Numbered from the stretch's first letter, positions 1 to 8,983 are shown. The stretch: DNA of 64,000 nucleotides from Allomuricauda sp. (GCF_028280385.1 NZ_JANQLX010000002.1:62001-126000); one strand, 5' to 3'. The notes: generated by a model not told the origin, from the sequence alone. Translations and numbers: made by a program.

Positions 1-91
1 GATTAGTATGAACCAAACAGCGTGCCAAAAAATATGATTAACTCATAATGTACTGGTATACAGCAATATAAAATTTTCAAAATGGAAATTA

Positions 92-468
92 CCATGAACA
101 ATGAACTACAAACAATCGCCCATGGGCTATTTTGGATTTTGAATTTTTTATGCAGGTTGATGGATGAATTCAGAATTTAACATTCAACATTTAAAATAAT
201 ACCCAATATGTCCTATGTCTTGGTTCTTGAGTCCTGCGTCTTGACTCGGTTAACGGTCGACAGTTATCAGTTAACAGCAAGCAATTACCAATGAACGATT
301 AGGAATAGTCAATGTTCAATTTTCGGATTTTGAGTTTTTAATCCTGGATGGTAGGTGAATTGAGAATTTAAAATTTAGCATTCAACATTTAGAACCAGGA
401 ACTTCTATGCCTTGTGTCTCGGGTCTTGAGTCTTGAGTTTGAACTTGAATTTCAATTTTGGACTTATA
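92..468. repeat. Degenerate 7-bp-period intergenic repeat tract downstream of uvrA
   Basis: This non-coding stretch can be cut into consecutive 7-mers in one constant phase (92-98, 99-105 and so on). Neighbouring 7-mers resemble each other while the word slowly changes: CCATGAA then CAATGAA near 92; TCTTGGT then TCTTGAG around 218-231; ACAGTTA then TCAGTTA at 260-273; GGGTCTT then GAGTCTT at 421-434. It ends at the uvrA stop codon (469-471). A module of about 120 bp is also present twice (about 128-247 and 319-438). No ORF, RNA gene or terminator is recognisable. The first 90 bases hold nothing I can name. Confidence 0.75.
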
Positions 469-3246
469 TCAAACCTTTTCCCTCAAGTATTTAGCAGTAA
501 CAGAACCTTGGTTTTGAACCAGTTCCTCCGGAGTACCTTCGGCGACCAAATTGCCGCCATTTTCCCCGCCCTCAGGTCCCAGGTCGATGATATAGTCCGC
601 ACATTTGATCATTTCAATGTTGTGCTCTATCACCAAAATGGAGTGTCCTTTTGCAATCAGTTCATCAAAGGATTTCAGTAGTTTCTTAATATCGTGGAAG
701 TGGAGTCCCGTAGTGGGTTCATCGAAAATAAACAAAGCCTTTTCCTTGGTATTGCCTTTAACAAGGAACGAAGCCAGTTTAATACGCTGTGCCTCTCCAC
801 CGGATAGCGTGGAGGAGGACTGTCCCAAGGTAACGTAACCGAGCCCCACATCCTGCAAAGGTTGAAGTTTGGAAACTATTTTGGTTTGGTTATGCTCCTT
901 AAAATGATCAATGGCTTCGTTGATCGTCAGGTTCAGGATATCATCTATGTTTTTTCCTTCAAACTGAACTTCCAGAATTTCCTTTTTAAAACGCTTTCCT
1001 TCGCATACATCACATACCAAATGTACATCGGCCATGAATTGCATCTCCACCGTAATCTCACCTTCTCCTTTACACTTTTCGCAACGCCCACCATCCACAT
1101 TAAAGGAAAAGTGTTTGGCCTGATACCCCCTAAGTTTGCTCAGTTTTTGTGATGCAAACAAACTACGGATGTCGTCGTAGGCCTTGATATAGGTAACCGG
1201 ATTGGAACGGGATGACCTTCCAATAGGATTTTGGTCCACAAATTCCACATTTTGGATTTGGGCATATTTCCCATCAATTTTGGTAAACTGACCCGCCTTT
1301 TCGCCATAACCGCCCACTTCCTTTAATAGGGCAGGGTATAGGATCTTTTTGACCAAGGTACTCTTACCACTACCAGAAACCCCCGTTACCACAGTGAGCA
1401 TGTTCAAGGGAAAAGTGACATCAATATTTTTGAGATTGTTCTCCCTGGCCCCAACAATCTGGACATAATTTTTTGAATTTCTCCGTTCGGTGGGCACCGT
1501 GATTTCTTTCGTCCCGTTCAAATAATCCGCAGTTAAGGAATTGGATTCTAAAATATGATCTAAACTCCCCGTGGCCACAACTTCGCCTCCTAAGGTTCCA
1601 GCTTCAGGACCAATATCAATCACTTCGTCCGCGGCTTTCATGATATCCTCATCGTGTTCCACAACAATTACGGTATTTCCTAAATCCCGAAGGGATTGTA
1701 ATACCTCAATCAAATTTTCCGTATCCTTGGGATGAAGCCCAATACTGGGTTCGTCCAAGATATACATGGAACCCACCAAACTACTGCCCAAGGAGGTTGC
1801 TAGATTGATGCGCTGACTTTCGCCACCGGAAAGGGTGTTTGATTTTCGATTGAGGGTGAGGTAGCTTAACCCCACCTTACTTAAAAAGTCGAGCCGCGTG
1901 GTAATTTCCTTCAGTAAACGTTTGGCAATCTTCTTATCATGTTCGGAGAGTTCCAATGATTCAAAGAAGGGTGCCAACTTTTTTATAGGGAGTTCTATTA
2001 AATCTGATATGGAATGCCCGCCTACTTTTACATAATCGGCTTCTTTTCTCAGTCGTCTTCCTTTACAGAGGGTACATTTGGTTTTACCCCGGTAACGTGA
2101 CAGCATTACCCGATTCTGGATTTTATAACTTTTCTCCTCCAACATTTGGAAAAAAGCATGGAGCCCGGTAAAGTGTTCATTGCCGTCCCAAACCAGTTGT
2201 TTTTGCTCCTCAGAGAGCTCAAACCAAGGTTTGTGAATGGGAAAATCAAATTTGTATGCGGAATTGACCAATTGATCTCTGTACCAGGACATACTTTCGC
2301 CACGCCAAGGGAAGATGGCGTTTTCATACACGGATAGGGCCGTATTGGGAATCACCAAATCCGCATCAATACCAATGACATCCCCATAGCCTTCGCATTT
2401 GGGGCATGCGCCATACGGGTTGTTAAAACTAAAAAGGTGTACGTTGGGTTCCAGGAACCTCATTCCATCCAGTTCAAATTGGTTGCTAAAGACCCGGGTT
2501 TCCCCATTTTCCAAATTTTCTATGGTGCATTGTCCCTTACCTTCAAAATAGGCGTTGTCCACCGCATTGCCCAAACGGTTGTAGAAATCTTCATCATCCT
2601 TTACAATAATGCGGTCTACGACCAAATCAAATTGCCGTCCGATATTTTCCGGAGCTTGATCTATCCGAAGTACTTCACCTTGATACTTAATACGGGCATA
2701 CCCTTGTTTTGAGAAAAGTTCAAGCGATTTTAACGGCTCCCTGTCTTCTTTTATGGTAACAGGGGCCAAGAGCAGTAACTTGCTTCCTTCTTTTAAGGAC
2801 TTTATATAGGTAATAACATCGGTAACCGTATTTTTCTTGACCTCTTTCCCAGAAATGGGACTAATGGTCTTTCCAATACGGGCGTACAAGAGTTTCAGGT
2901 AATCGTAAATTTCGGTAGTGGTTCCCACCGTTGACCTAGGGTTTGTGGAATTGACCTTTTGCTCTATGGCAATGGCTGGGGCTATACCTTTAATGTAATC
3001 CACTTTGGGCTTGTCCAATTTTCCCAAGAACTGTCGCGCATAGGAAGACAAGCTTTCCACATAGCGTCTTTGACCTTCGGCATACAGGGTATCAAAGGCC
3101 AAGCTGGACTTGCCTGAACCGGACAGACCAGTGATGACTACCAGCTTGTTTCTGGGAATCACAACATCTATGTTCTTCAGGTTGTGCAGTTTGGCACCTT
3201 TTATGATGATGTTTTTCTTGGGGTCTATATGGTCAACCGTGGTCAT
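469..3246 (-). CDS. uvrA: Excinuclease ABC subunit A (UvrA)
   Basis: ATP-dependent DNA damage recognition subunit of the UvrABC nucleotide excision repair complex. The 925 residues carry two ABC modules. The first Walker A (GLSGSGKSS) lies at about residues 40-48, with a zinc motif (CPKC ... CTLC) inserted before the signature LSGGESQR and the Walker B motif [11 protein letters not shown]. The second module has GVSGSGKST, a zinc finger (CEKC ... CDVC), LSGGEAQR and [10 protein letters not shown]. Length is close to the usual 940 residues. The ATG at 3246 sits shortly downstream of a TATCTTTG box. It is divergent from the sigma factor gene and its 3' end runs into heptad repeats. Identification is secure. 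Confidence 0.97.
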   Translation of the reverse strand: MTTVDHIDPKKNIIIKGAKLHNLKNIDVVIPRNKLVVITGLSGSGKSSLAFDTLYAEGQRRYVESLSSYARQFLGKLDKPKVDYIKGIAPAIAIEQKVNSTNPRSTVGTTTEIYDYLKLLYARIGKTISPISGKEVKKNTVTDVITYIKSLKEGSKLLLLAPVTIKEDREPLKSLELFSKQGYARIKYQGEVLRIDQAPENIGRQFDLVVDRIIVKDDEDFYNRLGNAVDNAYFEGKGQCTIENLENGETRVFSNQFELDGMRFLEPNVHLFSFNNPYGACPKCEGYGDVIGIDADLVIPNTALSVYENAIFPWRGESMSWYRDQLVNSAYKFDFPIHKPWFELSEEQKQLVWDGNEHFTGLHAFFQMLEEKSYKIQNRVMLSRYRGKTKCTLCKGRRLRKEADYVKVGGHSISDLIELPIKKLAPFFESLELSEHDKKIAKRLLKEITTRLDFLSKVGLSYLTLNRKSNTLSGGESQRINLATSLGSSLVGSMYILDEPSIGLHPKDTENLIEVLQSLRDLGNTVIVVEHDEDIMKAADEVIDIGPEAGTLGGEVVATGSLDHILESNSLTADYLNGTKEITVPTERRNSKNYVQIVGARENNLKNIDVTFPLNMLTVVTGVSGSGKSTLVKKILYPALLKEVGGYGEKAGQFTKIDGKYAQIQNVEFVDQNPIGRSSRSNPVTYIKAYDDIRSLFASQKLSKLRGYQAKHFSFNVDGGRCEKCKGEGEITVEMQFMADVHLVCDVCEGKRFKKEILEVQFEGKNIDDILNLTINEAIDHFKEHNQTKIVSKLQPLQDVGLGYVTLGQSSSTLSGGEAQRIKLASFLVKGNTKEKALFIFDEPTTGLHFHDIKKLLKSFDELIAKGHSILVIEHNIEMIKCADYIIDLGPEGGENGGNLVAEGTPEELVQNQGSVTAKYLREKV

Positions 3247-3264
3247 ATGTTAAAATTTGAGACC

Positions 3265-3272
3265 CAAAGATA
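3265..3272 (-). promoter_or_regulatory. Putative -7 box for uvrA
   Basis: The minus strand reads TATCTTTG, matching the Bacteroidota -7 consensus TAnnTTTG, 18 bp before the uvrA start codon. I find no clear TTG at the matching -33 distance, so this is a half-supported promoter. Confidence 0.4.
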
Positions 3273-3343
3273 CGGTACACCGCACTTAATACGTATATTG
3301 CATGAGTTAACATCGAAAAAAGCCCAAATCACAACATTGTTTT

Positions 3344-3372
3344 TTTGCGGGCATACTGTTTTTCTATATTTG
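3344..3372 (+). promoter_or_regulatory. Putative promoter of the ECF sigma factor gene
   Basis: TTTG at 3344-3347 and TATATTTG at 3365-3372, separated by 17 bp, match the Bacteroidota -33/-7 pattern. Transcription would start near 3379, giving a leader of about 115 nt. That leader contains a hairpin with arms CCTTTC (3446-3451) and GAAAGG (3455-3460), with possible outer pairing CGCC/GGCG, which could affect translation or message stability. Confidence 0.5.
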
Positions 3373-3494
3373 GTATGTAATTAAAACGCTGATAGGCCTA
3401 TACAGAAATAATTACTTTTTTAAAATTAAGCTAATAACTCCCGCCCCTTTCAAGGAAAGGTTGGCTGGCGATTATAACCAAAAAAGTAATTTGT

Positions 3495-4076
3495 ATGGAA
3501 CTACAGATTGATGACTCGATACTAGTAAAAGATTACATTGCCGGAAACGAAAAGGCTCTAGAGACCCTTATCAACCGTCATAACCAAAGAATCTCCAGTT
3601 TTATTTATTCCAAAGTGTTGGATAGGGATGTTGCAGAAGACATCTTCCAGGATACCTTTATTAAGGTGATCAAGACCTTAAAAAGAGGTTCCTATAGCGA
3701 AGAGGGTAAATTTTTGCCCTGGGTGATGCGAATTGCACACAACCTGATCATAGACCATTTTCGCAAGAACAAAAGAATGCCCAAGTTTGAGGGGAGCGAC
3801 GACTTCAACATCTTTTCAGTCATCAAGGATGAGAAGCTCAATGCTGAGAAACAAATCATCAAGGACCAGATAGATAGTGACCTTACCCTTCTGATTGATG
3901 AATTACCGGAAGACCAAAAAGAAGTTCTCATCATGCGAATCTATAAGGATATGAGCTTCAAGGAAATATCCGAAAACACAGGGGTCAGCATTAATACCGC
4001 CTTGGGAAGGATGCGTTACGCACTCATTAACCTCAGAAAAATCGTAGATCGCAATAATATCGTTTTAACGAATTAA
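3495..4076 (+). CDS. ECF-type RNA polymerase sigma-70 family factor
   Basis: Directs core RNA polymerase to a subset of promoters. The 193-residue protein has sigma region 2 in the first half (about residues 22-95, with the helix around EDIFQDTFIKVIKTL and the aromatic-rich part ending in DHFRKNKR) and a region 4 helix-turn-helix at about 135-185 (LPEDQKEVLIMRIYKDMSF, then ISENTGVSINTALGRMR). There is no region 1.1 or 3, as in ECF/SigW-like factors. No anti-sigma gene lies next to it, so control by a membrane anti-sigma is not evident here. A 47-aa ORF follows on the same strand. Target genes cannot be told from sequence. Confidence 0.92.
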   Translation: MELQIDDSILVKDYIAGNEKALETLINRHNQRISSFIYSKVLDRDVAEDIFQDTFIKVIKTLKRGSYSEEGKFLPWVMRIAHNLIIDHFRKNKRMPKFEGSDDFNIFSVIKDEKLNAEKQIIKDQIDSDLTLLIDELPEDQKEVLIMRIYKDMSFKEISENTGVSINTALGRMRYALINLRKIVDRNNIVLTN

Positions 4077-4107
4077 TCTGCATTCCATCGAACACGACAA
4101 TATTTCA

Positions 4108-4148
4108 ATTCTAGCACCGTTATCTAATTGTAACATTTATGCTAGAAT
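4108..4148. promoter_or_regulatory. 9-bp inverted repeat abutting the start codon of the 47-aa ORF
   Basis: ATTCTAGCA (4108-4116) and TGCTAGAAT (4140-4148) are perfect inverted repeats 23 bp apart. The right arm touches the ATG at 4149. This could be an operator, or an mRNA hairpin that occludes the translation start. Confidence 0.5.
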
Positions 4149-4292
4149 ATGGAAAACATTTACTCTGAAGAACAAGAAACCGTTAAAACGGTAACGACAA
4201 GTAGGGAAAAAATCGATTTCCTGTTGAACTATTCCAAGTCAATTCGAGTAGTGGACTACAAAAGCCACAAATTTGAAGTTACTTTGAATTAA
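4149..4292 (+). CDS. Small conserved-looking hypothetical protein (47 aa)
   Basis: ATG at 4149 to TAA at 4290-4292 encodes 47 residues starting MENIYSEEQE and ending KFEVTLN. The protein is charged, soluble and has no membrane segment or cysteine. It lies 72 bp after the sigma factor gene and directly before a strong terminator, so it is probably the last cistron of that transcript. The inverted repeat against its start codon supports it being a regulated, real gene. No family is recognised and no function is proposed. Confidence 0.6.
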   Translation: MENIYSEEQETVKTVTTSREKIDFLLNYSKSIRVVDYKSHKFEVTLN

Positions 4293-4310
4293 TTACTTTA
4301 AAAGTTATGG

Positions 4311-4334
4311 AAAAGGCCGCACTAGCGGCCTTTT
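4311..4334. terminator. Bidirectional intrinsic terminator
   Basis: Perfect 10-bp stem AAAAGGCCGC (4311-4320) and GCGGCCTTTT (4325-4334) with a 4-nt loop ACTA. The T run continues past 4334 on the plus strand, and the left arm supplies the U run for the minus strand. It ends both the sigma/47-aa transcript and nth; the nth stop codon (4322-4324) lies in the loop. Confidence 0.85.
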
Positions 4335-4984
4335 TTATTTTTATGGTATTCATCCAATACGGATTTTCTTCCAATGGTCTTGGTAATGACATCTTTTTCC
4401 AGGTCCCAACCACGGGCAGGGGAGTATTCCCTCCCATACCAAATGATCTGTAGATGTAACTTGTTCCATATTTCATTGGGAAACAGTCGTTTGGCATCCT
4501 TTTCAGTCTGAACCACATTTTTGCCGTTGCTAAATCCCCAGCGGTACATTAACCGATGTATATGGGTGTCCACCGGAAATGCTGGAATACCAAAAGCTTG
4601 TGAAACCACCACACTGGCGGTTTTATGACCAACAGCGGGAAGCTCTTCAAGCAAAGCAATGTCCCGCGGTACTTCTCCATTGTACTTTTCAATTAAGATT
4701 TGGGAAAGTCCATGGATACCTTTGGATTTCATAGGGGAGAGTCCAACCGGCTTGATGATTTCCCGAATTTCCTCAACTGTCATTTTCACCATCGCATACG
4801 GATTATCGGCGCGGGCAAACAAAATTGGTGTAATTTGGTTCACTCGAACATCAGTGCTCTGTGCGGAAAGCAAGACTGCAATCAACAGGGTATAGGGATC
4901 CTTATGATCTAAGGGAATGGGGATGGTCGGGTAAATTTCATCCAAAGTTTGAATGGCAAAGCGTACCTTTTCTTGTTTTGTCAT
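4322..4984 (-). CDS. nth: Endonuclease III homologue lacking the iron-sulfur cluster ligands
   Basis: HhH-GPD superfamily DNA glycosylase/AP lyase that removes oxidised pyrimidines in base excision repair. The 220 residues include the helix-hairpin-helix LPAVGHKTASVV with the catalytic lysine at 121 and the catalytic aspartate in VDTHIHR at 139. In the usual family the C-terminus carries four cysteines for a [4Fe-4S] cluster; here the matching part reads YGREYSPARGWDLEKD, and the whole protein has no cysteine at all. Fold and catalysis therefore probably work without the cluster. It is divergent from bcp, with about 50 bp between the start codons. Confidence 0.93.
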   Translation of the reverse strand: MTKQEKVRFAIQTLDEIYPTIPIPLDHKDPYTLLIAVLLSAQSTDVRVNQITPILFARADNPYAMVKMTVEEIREIIKPVGLSPMKSKGIHGLSQILIEKYNGEVPRDIALLEELPAVGHKTASVVVSQAFGIPAFPVDTHIHRLMYRWGFSNGKNVVQTEKDAKRLFPNEIWNKLHLQIIWYGREYSPARGWDLEKDVITKTIGRKSVLDEYHKNKKGR

Positions 4985-5036
4985 TTTTGTTTAACTTTGT
5001 TTTAAAATAATTAAACAATTTATAAAATCAGTTCGT

Positions 5037-5489
5037 ATGAAGATCTTAAAAGTAGGCGATAAAGTACCAGAATTTTCCGCAAAAGACCAAGATGGAAATA
5101 CTATAAATCTCAGCGATTACCAAGGAAAAAAACTGGTGGTCTTCTTTTATCCCAAAGCCAATACCCCCACTTGTACCGTGGAAGCCTGTAATTTAAGGGA
5201 TCATTACGCGGAGCTTCGGGAAAATGGCTTGGAGATTTTGGGGGTCAGCGCGGATACGGAGAAGAAACAGACCAATTTTAGGAACAAATTTAATTTTCCC
5301 TATCCCTTATTGGCGGATACCGATCATGCCGTGATCGAAACCTTTGGTGTCTGGGGACCCAAAAAGTTCATGGGCAGGGAGTTTGATGGAATTCATAGAA
5401 AAACCTTCCTGATCAACGAAAATGGAATTGTTGAAAAAGTAATAGACAAGGTCAAGGCCAAAAATCACGCGGCCCAAATATTGGAATAA
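5037..5489 (+). CDS. bcp: Thioredoxin-dependent peroxiredoxin, BCP/PrxQ type
   Basis: Cytosolic thiol peroxidase that reduces hydrogen peroxide and organic hydroperoxides, recycled by thioredoxin. The 150 residues are the typical size. The motif PTCTVEAC gives the peroxidatic cysteine (about residue 46) and a resolving cysteine five residues on, the signature of atypical 2-Cys PrxQ enzymes. KVGDKVPEFSAKDQDG at the N-terminus and the TFLINENGIVEKV strand near the end fit the AhpC/TSA fold. The gene is divergent from nth, a common pairing of DNA repair with peroxide defence, though any shared control is inference. Confidence 0.95.
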   Translation: MKILKVGDKVPEFSAKDQDGNTINLSDYQGKKLVVFFYPKANTPTCTVEACNLRDHYAELRENGLEILGVSADTEKKQTNFRNKFNFPYPLLADTDHAVIETFGVWGPKKFMGREFDGIHRKTFLINENGIVEKVIDKVKAKNHAAQILE

Positions 5490-5507
5490 AAAAATGGAAA
5501 TTCGTAA

Positions 5508-6965
5508 TTAAGCCTTTTCCTTTTCAGGGAGGGCTTTTTTTGCGAACAGTTTTTTCTCCTTGATCATCTCGGCAATACCTTCCGGCAGCATTTCTTCCCA
5601 GCCTTCCTCACCACTAGTGATTCTGCGTAAGACCTCCCGGGAGAAAATGTGCATGATGTCCGGATCGTAGTCAATAATGTCCATGACCTTCCCATTATAC
5701 TTGAAGAATTTGTACAACTCCTTCATTCTTGGGTGCACCTTTACATTGTTACTGGTCATGATTTGACCTGTTTCTGAGTCCTTCATTGGGTAGAGATAAA
5801 CCTTCAAGTCCTTGAAGAACAGTTTACCAAAGGCTTCCAGGATACCACCACTTAAATCGCGATAGTAACGCTCGTCAAAAACATCCACCATATTGTTCAC
5901 ACCCATGGTAAGACCAATTCTGGCCTTGGTGTAATTATTAAAGTACTCCACGAGTTTGTAGTACTCCTTAAAGTTGGATATGAGCACCGTGTGTCCCAAG
6001 GAGCACAGCAGTTCCGCCCGATCCATAAAGTCCTGTTCATCGATTTCCCCGGCCGCTTTCAAGTTCGAAAGGGTAATCTCAAAGACCACAATGGTATTTT
6101 CATATTCCACTGTTTGCTCCCGGATAAAAATATCGTAGGACTTTTGGAACATGTCCATATTAACCTTGGTAACCGGTCTAAAGCTACCGCGTAGTGCCAA
6201 AATGTTCTTTTTGTAGAGCACGGCTGCGGGGAGCAGGTTGTTCCCATCCGGGCCAAACATTACGGCATCTGTCATTCCGTTTCGGATAAGCTGTAAACTC
6301 ATCAGGCGGTTGTCAACTTCCTTAAAATGCGGTCCGGTAAAGTTGACCATATCAATTTCTATGGTGTCACGGTCTATATGGTCATAGAGATATTTAAGTA
6401 GTTTTTTGGGTTTATGGTACTTGAAAAATGCGCCATAAATAAGGTTTACACCAAGTATTCCCAAGGTTTCCTGCTGCAATCTGGCCTCATTTTGTTTAAA
6501 ACGGATATGAAGCACGATCTCATCGTATTCTTTCTGCTTTGGATCTAGTTGAAACCGGATACCTACCCAACCATGTCCTTTATATCGTTTTGAAAAGTCA
6601 ATGGTGGCCACTGTGTTGGCAAAAGAGAAGAACAAATATTCCGAGTTGTTCTCACGGCTGATTCGCTCCTCCACCAAACGCATTTCATGCGCCAACATTT
6701 TTTTAAGCCGGGACTGGGTCACGTACCTGCCATCATGTTCCACGCCGTAAATGGCATCACTAAACGCCTTGTCATAGGCACTCATGGCCTTTGCTATGGT
6801 TCCCGAGGCACCACCAGCCCTAAAAAACTGTCGGGCCGTTTCCTGTCCCGCACCAATTTCCGCAAAGGTTCCATAGATGTTCGGGTTTAGATTGATTCTT
6901 AAGGTCTTTGCCTTTATCGATGGAATGTTCTCAAAGGCATTTGAAGTAGTGGTGGCAGTGGACAT
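5508..6965 (-). CDS. Conserved cytosolic protein of unknown function (485 aa)
   Basis: The longer open frame extends to 7190, but the ATG at 6965 (MSTATTTSNAF) is the sensible start, since the extension would overlap the divergent hydrolase gene. The protein is soluble with no signal peptide, and contains a glycine/alanine-rich stretch (EIGAGQETARQFFRAGGASG, about residues 35-54) and later DAMVFGPDGNN-like and FEITLSNL segments. I recall close relatives across Flavobacteriia and Bacteroidia that carry inconsistent names in databases (including TonB receptor and nucleotide adenylyltransferase); nothing in this sequence supports an outer-membrane barrel. No catalytic motif is recognised, so function is left open. 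Convergent with bcp, 18 bp apart. Confidence 0.85.
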   Translation of the reverse strand: MSTATTTSNAFENIPSIKAKTLRINLNPNIYGTFAEIGAGQETARQFFRAGGASGTIAKAMSAYDKAFSDAIYGVEHDGRYVTQSRLKKMLAHEMRLVEERISRENNSEYLFFSFANTVATIDFSKRYKGHGWVGIRFQLDPKQKEYDEIVLHIRFKQNEARLQQETLGILGVNLIYGAFFKYHKPKKLLKYLYDHIDRDTIEIDMVNFTGPHFKEVDNRLMSLQLIRNGMTDAVMFGPDGNNLLPAAVLYKKNILALRGSFRPVTKVNMDMFQKSYDIFIREQTVEYENTIVVFEITLSNLKAAGEIDEQDFMDRAELLCSLGHTVLISNFKEYYKLVEYFNNYTKARIGLTMGVNNMVDVFDERYYRDLSGGILEAFGKLFFKDLKVYLYPMKDSETGQIMTSNNVKVHPRMKELYKFFKYNGKVMDIIDYDPDIMHIFSREVLRRITSGEEGWEEMLPEGIAEMIKEKKLFAKKALPEKEKA

Positions 6966-7053
6966 AACCGAATTTTTATGGACAACAAAGTTACACTCTT
7001 CATCAAATCTATTAAATAAATAAGTTATAATTTTGGTTTTAATGGATGACACG

Positions 7054-7818
7054 ATGACCATTACTTTTTTGGGCACAGGAACTTCACAGGGTATTCCGGT
7101 CATTGGTAGCACACATCCCGTCTGCCAAAGTGCTGACCCCAAGGATAAAAGACTTCGGGTTTCGGTGATGGTTTCTTGGGGCGATTTCAATTATGTAGTG
7201 GATTGCGGGCCTGATTTTAGACAACAAATGTTAACGCATTCCGTGTCTAAACTGGATGGTATACTTTTTACCCATGAACATGCGGACCATACCGCTGGAA
7301 TTGATGATATCCGACCATTTTTCTTTAGGCAAGGCGATATTCCCATTTATGCCCATGAGCGGGTGGTACAATCCTTAAAAAAAAGATTTGATTACATCTT
7401 CGCCGATGAAAACAGATACCCGGGAGCTCCCGCGGTGACGGTCAACGAAGTGGTTGCTGAGAGGAACATTAAACTCGGGGAATTGGAAGTGGTTCCCATC
7501 CGGGCCTTTCACAATAGATTGGAAGTATTCGGATATCGATTTGGCGATTTTGTTTATCTCACCGATGTAAAGCGGGTTGAGGATGGCGAAATCCAAAAAA
7601 TGAAAGGTGCAAAGGTGTTGGTGGTCAATGCGTTGCGCGAAGAAGCCCATCATTCCCATTTTAATCTGGAAGAAGCCTTGGCTTTTGCCGCGGAAGTGGG
7701 AGCGGAGAAGACCTATTTTACCCATATAAGCCATTTGTTGGGATTCCATGAAGAAGTGGAGAAACGACTACCGGAAGGCGTCCATTTGGCCTACGATAAT
7801 TTAATACTGAAGTTATAA
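7054..7818 (+). CDS. MBL-fold metal-dependent hydrolase, PhnP-like
   Basis: Member of the metallo-beta-lactamase superfamily close to PhnP (cyclic phosphodiesterase) and related small phosphodiesterases. The metal motif THEHADH is present in FTHEHADHTAGIDDIRPF, with further ligands at VDCGPDF, YLTDVKR and TYFTHISH. The N-terminus ITFLGTGTSQGIP is typical. Candidate starts are TTG 7033, ATG 7042 and ATG 7054; a TAATTTTG box ends at 7035, so a start at 7054 (254 aa) is preferred. The substrate is unknown. It is followed five bases later by a small membrane-anchored protein gene and probably shares its transcript. Confidence 0.88.
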   Translation: MTITFLGTGTSQGIPVIGSTHPVCQSADPKDKRLRVSVMVSWGDFNYVVDCGPDFRQQMLTHSVSKLDGILFTHEHADHTAGIDDIRPFFFRQGDIPIYAHERVVQSLKKRFDYIFADENRYPGAPAVTVNEVVAERNIKLGELEVVPIRAFHNRLEVFGYRFGDFVYLTDVKRVEDGEIQKMKGAKVLVVNALREEAHHSHFNLEEALAFAAEVGAEKTYFTHISHLLGFHEEVEKRLPEGVHLAYDNLILKL

Positions 7819-7823
7819 TACCT

Positions 7824-8318
7824 ATGAAAAGTAAAATTTTTCTATACCTTTTTGTTTTTTCGGCCCTGATAGCCCTATATCTATTTGTAAGTTCCAACAA
7901 CTTTCAAAAAGAAATGGACTCGGATATTGAAGGGCTACAAAATGAGATTACCAGCTTAAAGGATTCCCTTCAAAAATCGCAACTCAAAATCTTGGACATC
8001 CAGTATTTTTCCTTGGAAAACAATGATGATGCCCTGGCGTATTATGACCATCTGAACTTACAGGACCCAGTCCGGTATATTGAGGATAAGCTCCTGGAGA
8101 CCAATGAGCAAAAAGGCAATAATCCCTTGGTTCCCTATGATGGAATGGAAAGCGATTTTAAAATCAACAAAATCAAGGTGCTCAACCATAAATGGCTATT
8201 GGCCGATTTTTCCGATGGTAAATATTGGGGTGATTTGGTGATTAAATATGAATTGAAGGACGATTTGTCGGTAGATTTCACACTATTGGACCATCTGCTA
8301 TATACCAGAAGCAACTAA
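7824..8318 (+). CDS. Membrane-anchored hypothetical protein with coiled coil (164 aa)
   Basis: One N-terminal hydrophobic segment (about residues 4-22, IFLYLFVFSALIALYLFV) is followed by a short heptad-like coiled coil (about 28-60, MDSDIEGLQNEITSLKDSL) and a mixed alpha/beta domain ending in FTLLDHLLYTRSN. Topology suggests an inner-membrane anchor with the bulk in the periplasm. No family with a known role is recognised. It starts five bases after the PhnP-like gene and its stop overlaps the stop of the convergent esterase gene by four bases. Confidence 0.8.
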   Translation: MKSKIFLYLFVFSALIALYLFVSSNNFQKEMDSDIEGLQNEITSLKDSLQKSQLKILDIQYFSLENNDDALAYYDHLNLQDPVRYIEDKLLETNEQKGNNPLVPYDGMESDFKINKIKVLNHKWLLADFSDGKYWGDLVIKYELKDDLSVDFTLLDHLLYTRSN

Positions 8319-8974
8319 AGCTGCTGAACCAGCCAATCGCGAAAGGAGTAGAAGTTCTGTTGGCTGACTCCATGGCCTATGGGAAATTCCTCATACTTGT
8401 GTTGGATGCCAAGTTGCGAAAGGAAGTCAGGGGTTTTTTGTGCCCATTCTAGGGGAATCACCTGATCTACCTGCCCATGGGAAGCATAAATGTTCAAGTG
8501 GGAATGGTCCTTTTCCTGATAGCCTTCCAACAGGATTTTTTCGTTGATATAGCCACTTAAGGCCACCAAATTTTTCACCTTTTCAGGAAAGGAGAGTGCT
8601 ACGGCATAACTCAAAATGGTGCCCTGACTAAAGCCTAGCAACGTAATGTTTTCCCTATCCAGATTATGCGCTTCACAGGCTTCATCCATAAAGCTTACGA
8701 TCTTATCCCTACTGGTCCTGGCCTGATCATCGTCACTCCATTTGCCATATTCCGCATCAAAATTGATGGCATACCAGGCATGCCCAAAGGGTTCCAGCCT
8801 ATAAGGAGCCTGAACGGACAGTACCACCAATTCTTCAGGTAGTTCCGAAGCAAATGAAAACAAATCTTCTTCATTGCTACCGTAGCCATGAAACATAAAG
8901 ATGGCCGGTTTTTTTTCAGCAATGGCAGATGAAGGCCTTAGCAAATATTCAAGGGACAGAGGGGTGGGGGACAT
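8315..8974 (-). CDS. Phospholipase/carboxylesterase family alpha/beta hydrolase
   Basis: Cytosolic serine esterase of the YpfH/acyl-protein-thioesterase type. The 219 residues start with MFHGYGSNEEDLFSFA (oxyanion region), carry the nucleophile elbow GFSQG (serine near residue 116) and end with the catalytic histidine in FPIGHGVSQQNF; the aspartate is probably in SHGQVDQVIP. There is no signal peptide. It is the last gene of the minus-strand operon that begins with the BatA-like gene, following the DUF4870-like gene by nine bases. The natural ester substrate is unknown. Confidence 0.9.
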   Translation of the reverse strand: MSPTPLSLEYLLRPSSAIAEKKPAIFMFHGYGSNEEDLFSFASELPEELVVLSVQAPYRLEPFGHAWYAINFDAEYGKWSDDDQARTSRDKIVSFMDEACEAHNLDRENITLLGFSQGTILSYAVALSFPEKVKNLVALSGYINEKILLEGYQEKDHSHLNIYASHGQVDQVIPLEWAQKTPDFLSQLGIQHKYEEFPIGHGVSQQNFYSFRDWLVQQL

Positions 8975-8983
8975 TGATTTTGT

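Noticed and set aside
433..681. 82-codon plus-strand frame at the uvrA 3' end
   Set aside because: Half lies in the heptad repeat and half antisense to uvrA; its low-complexity start (LNLNFNFG) reflects the repeat.
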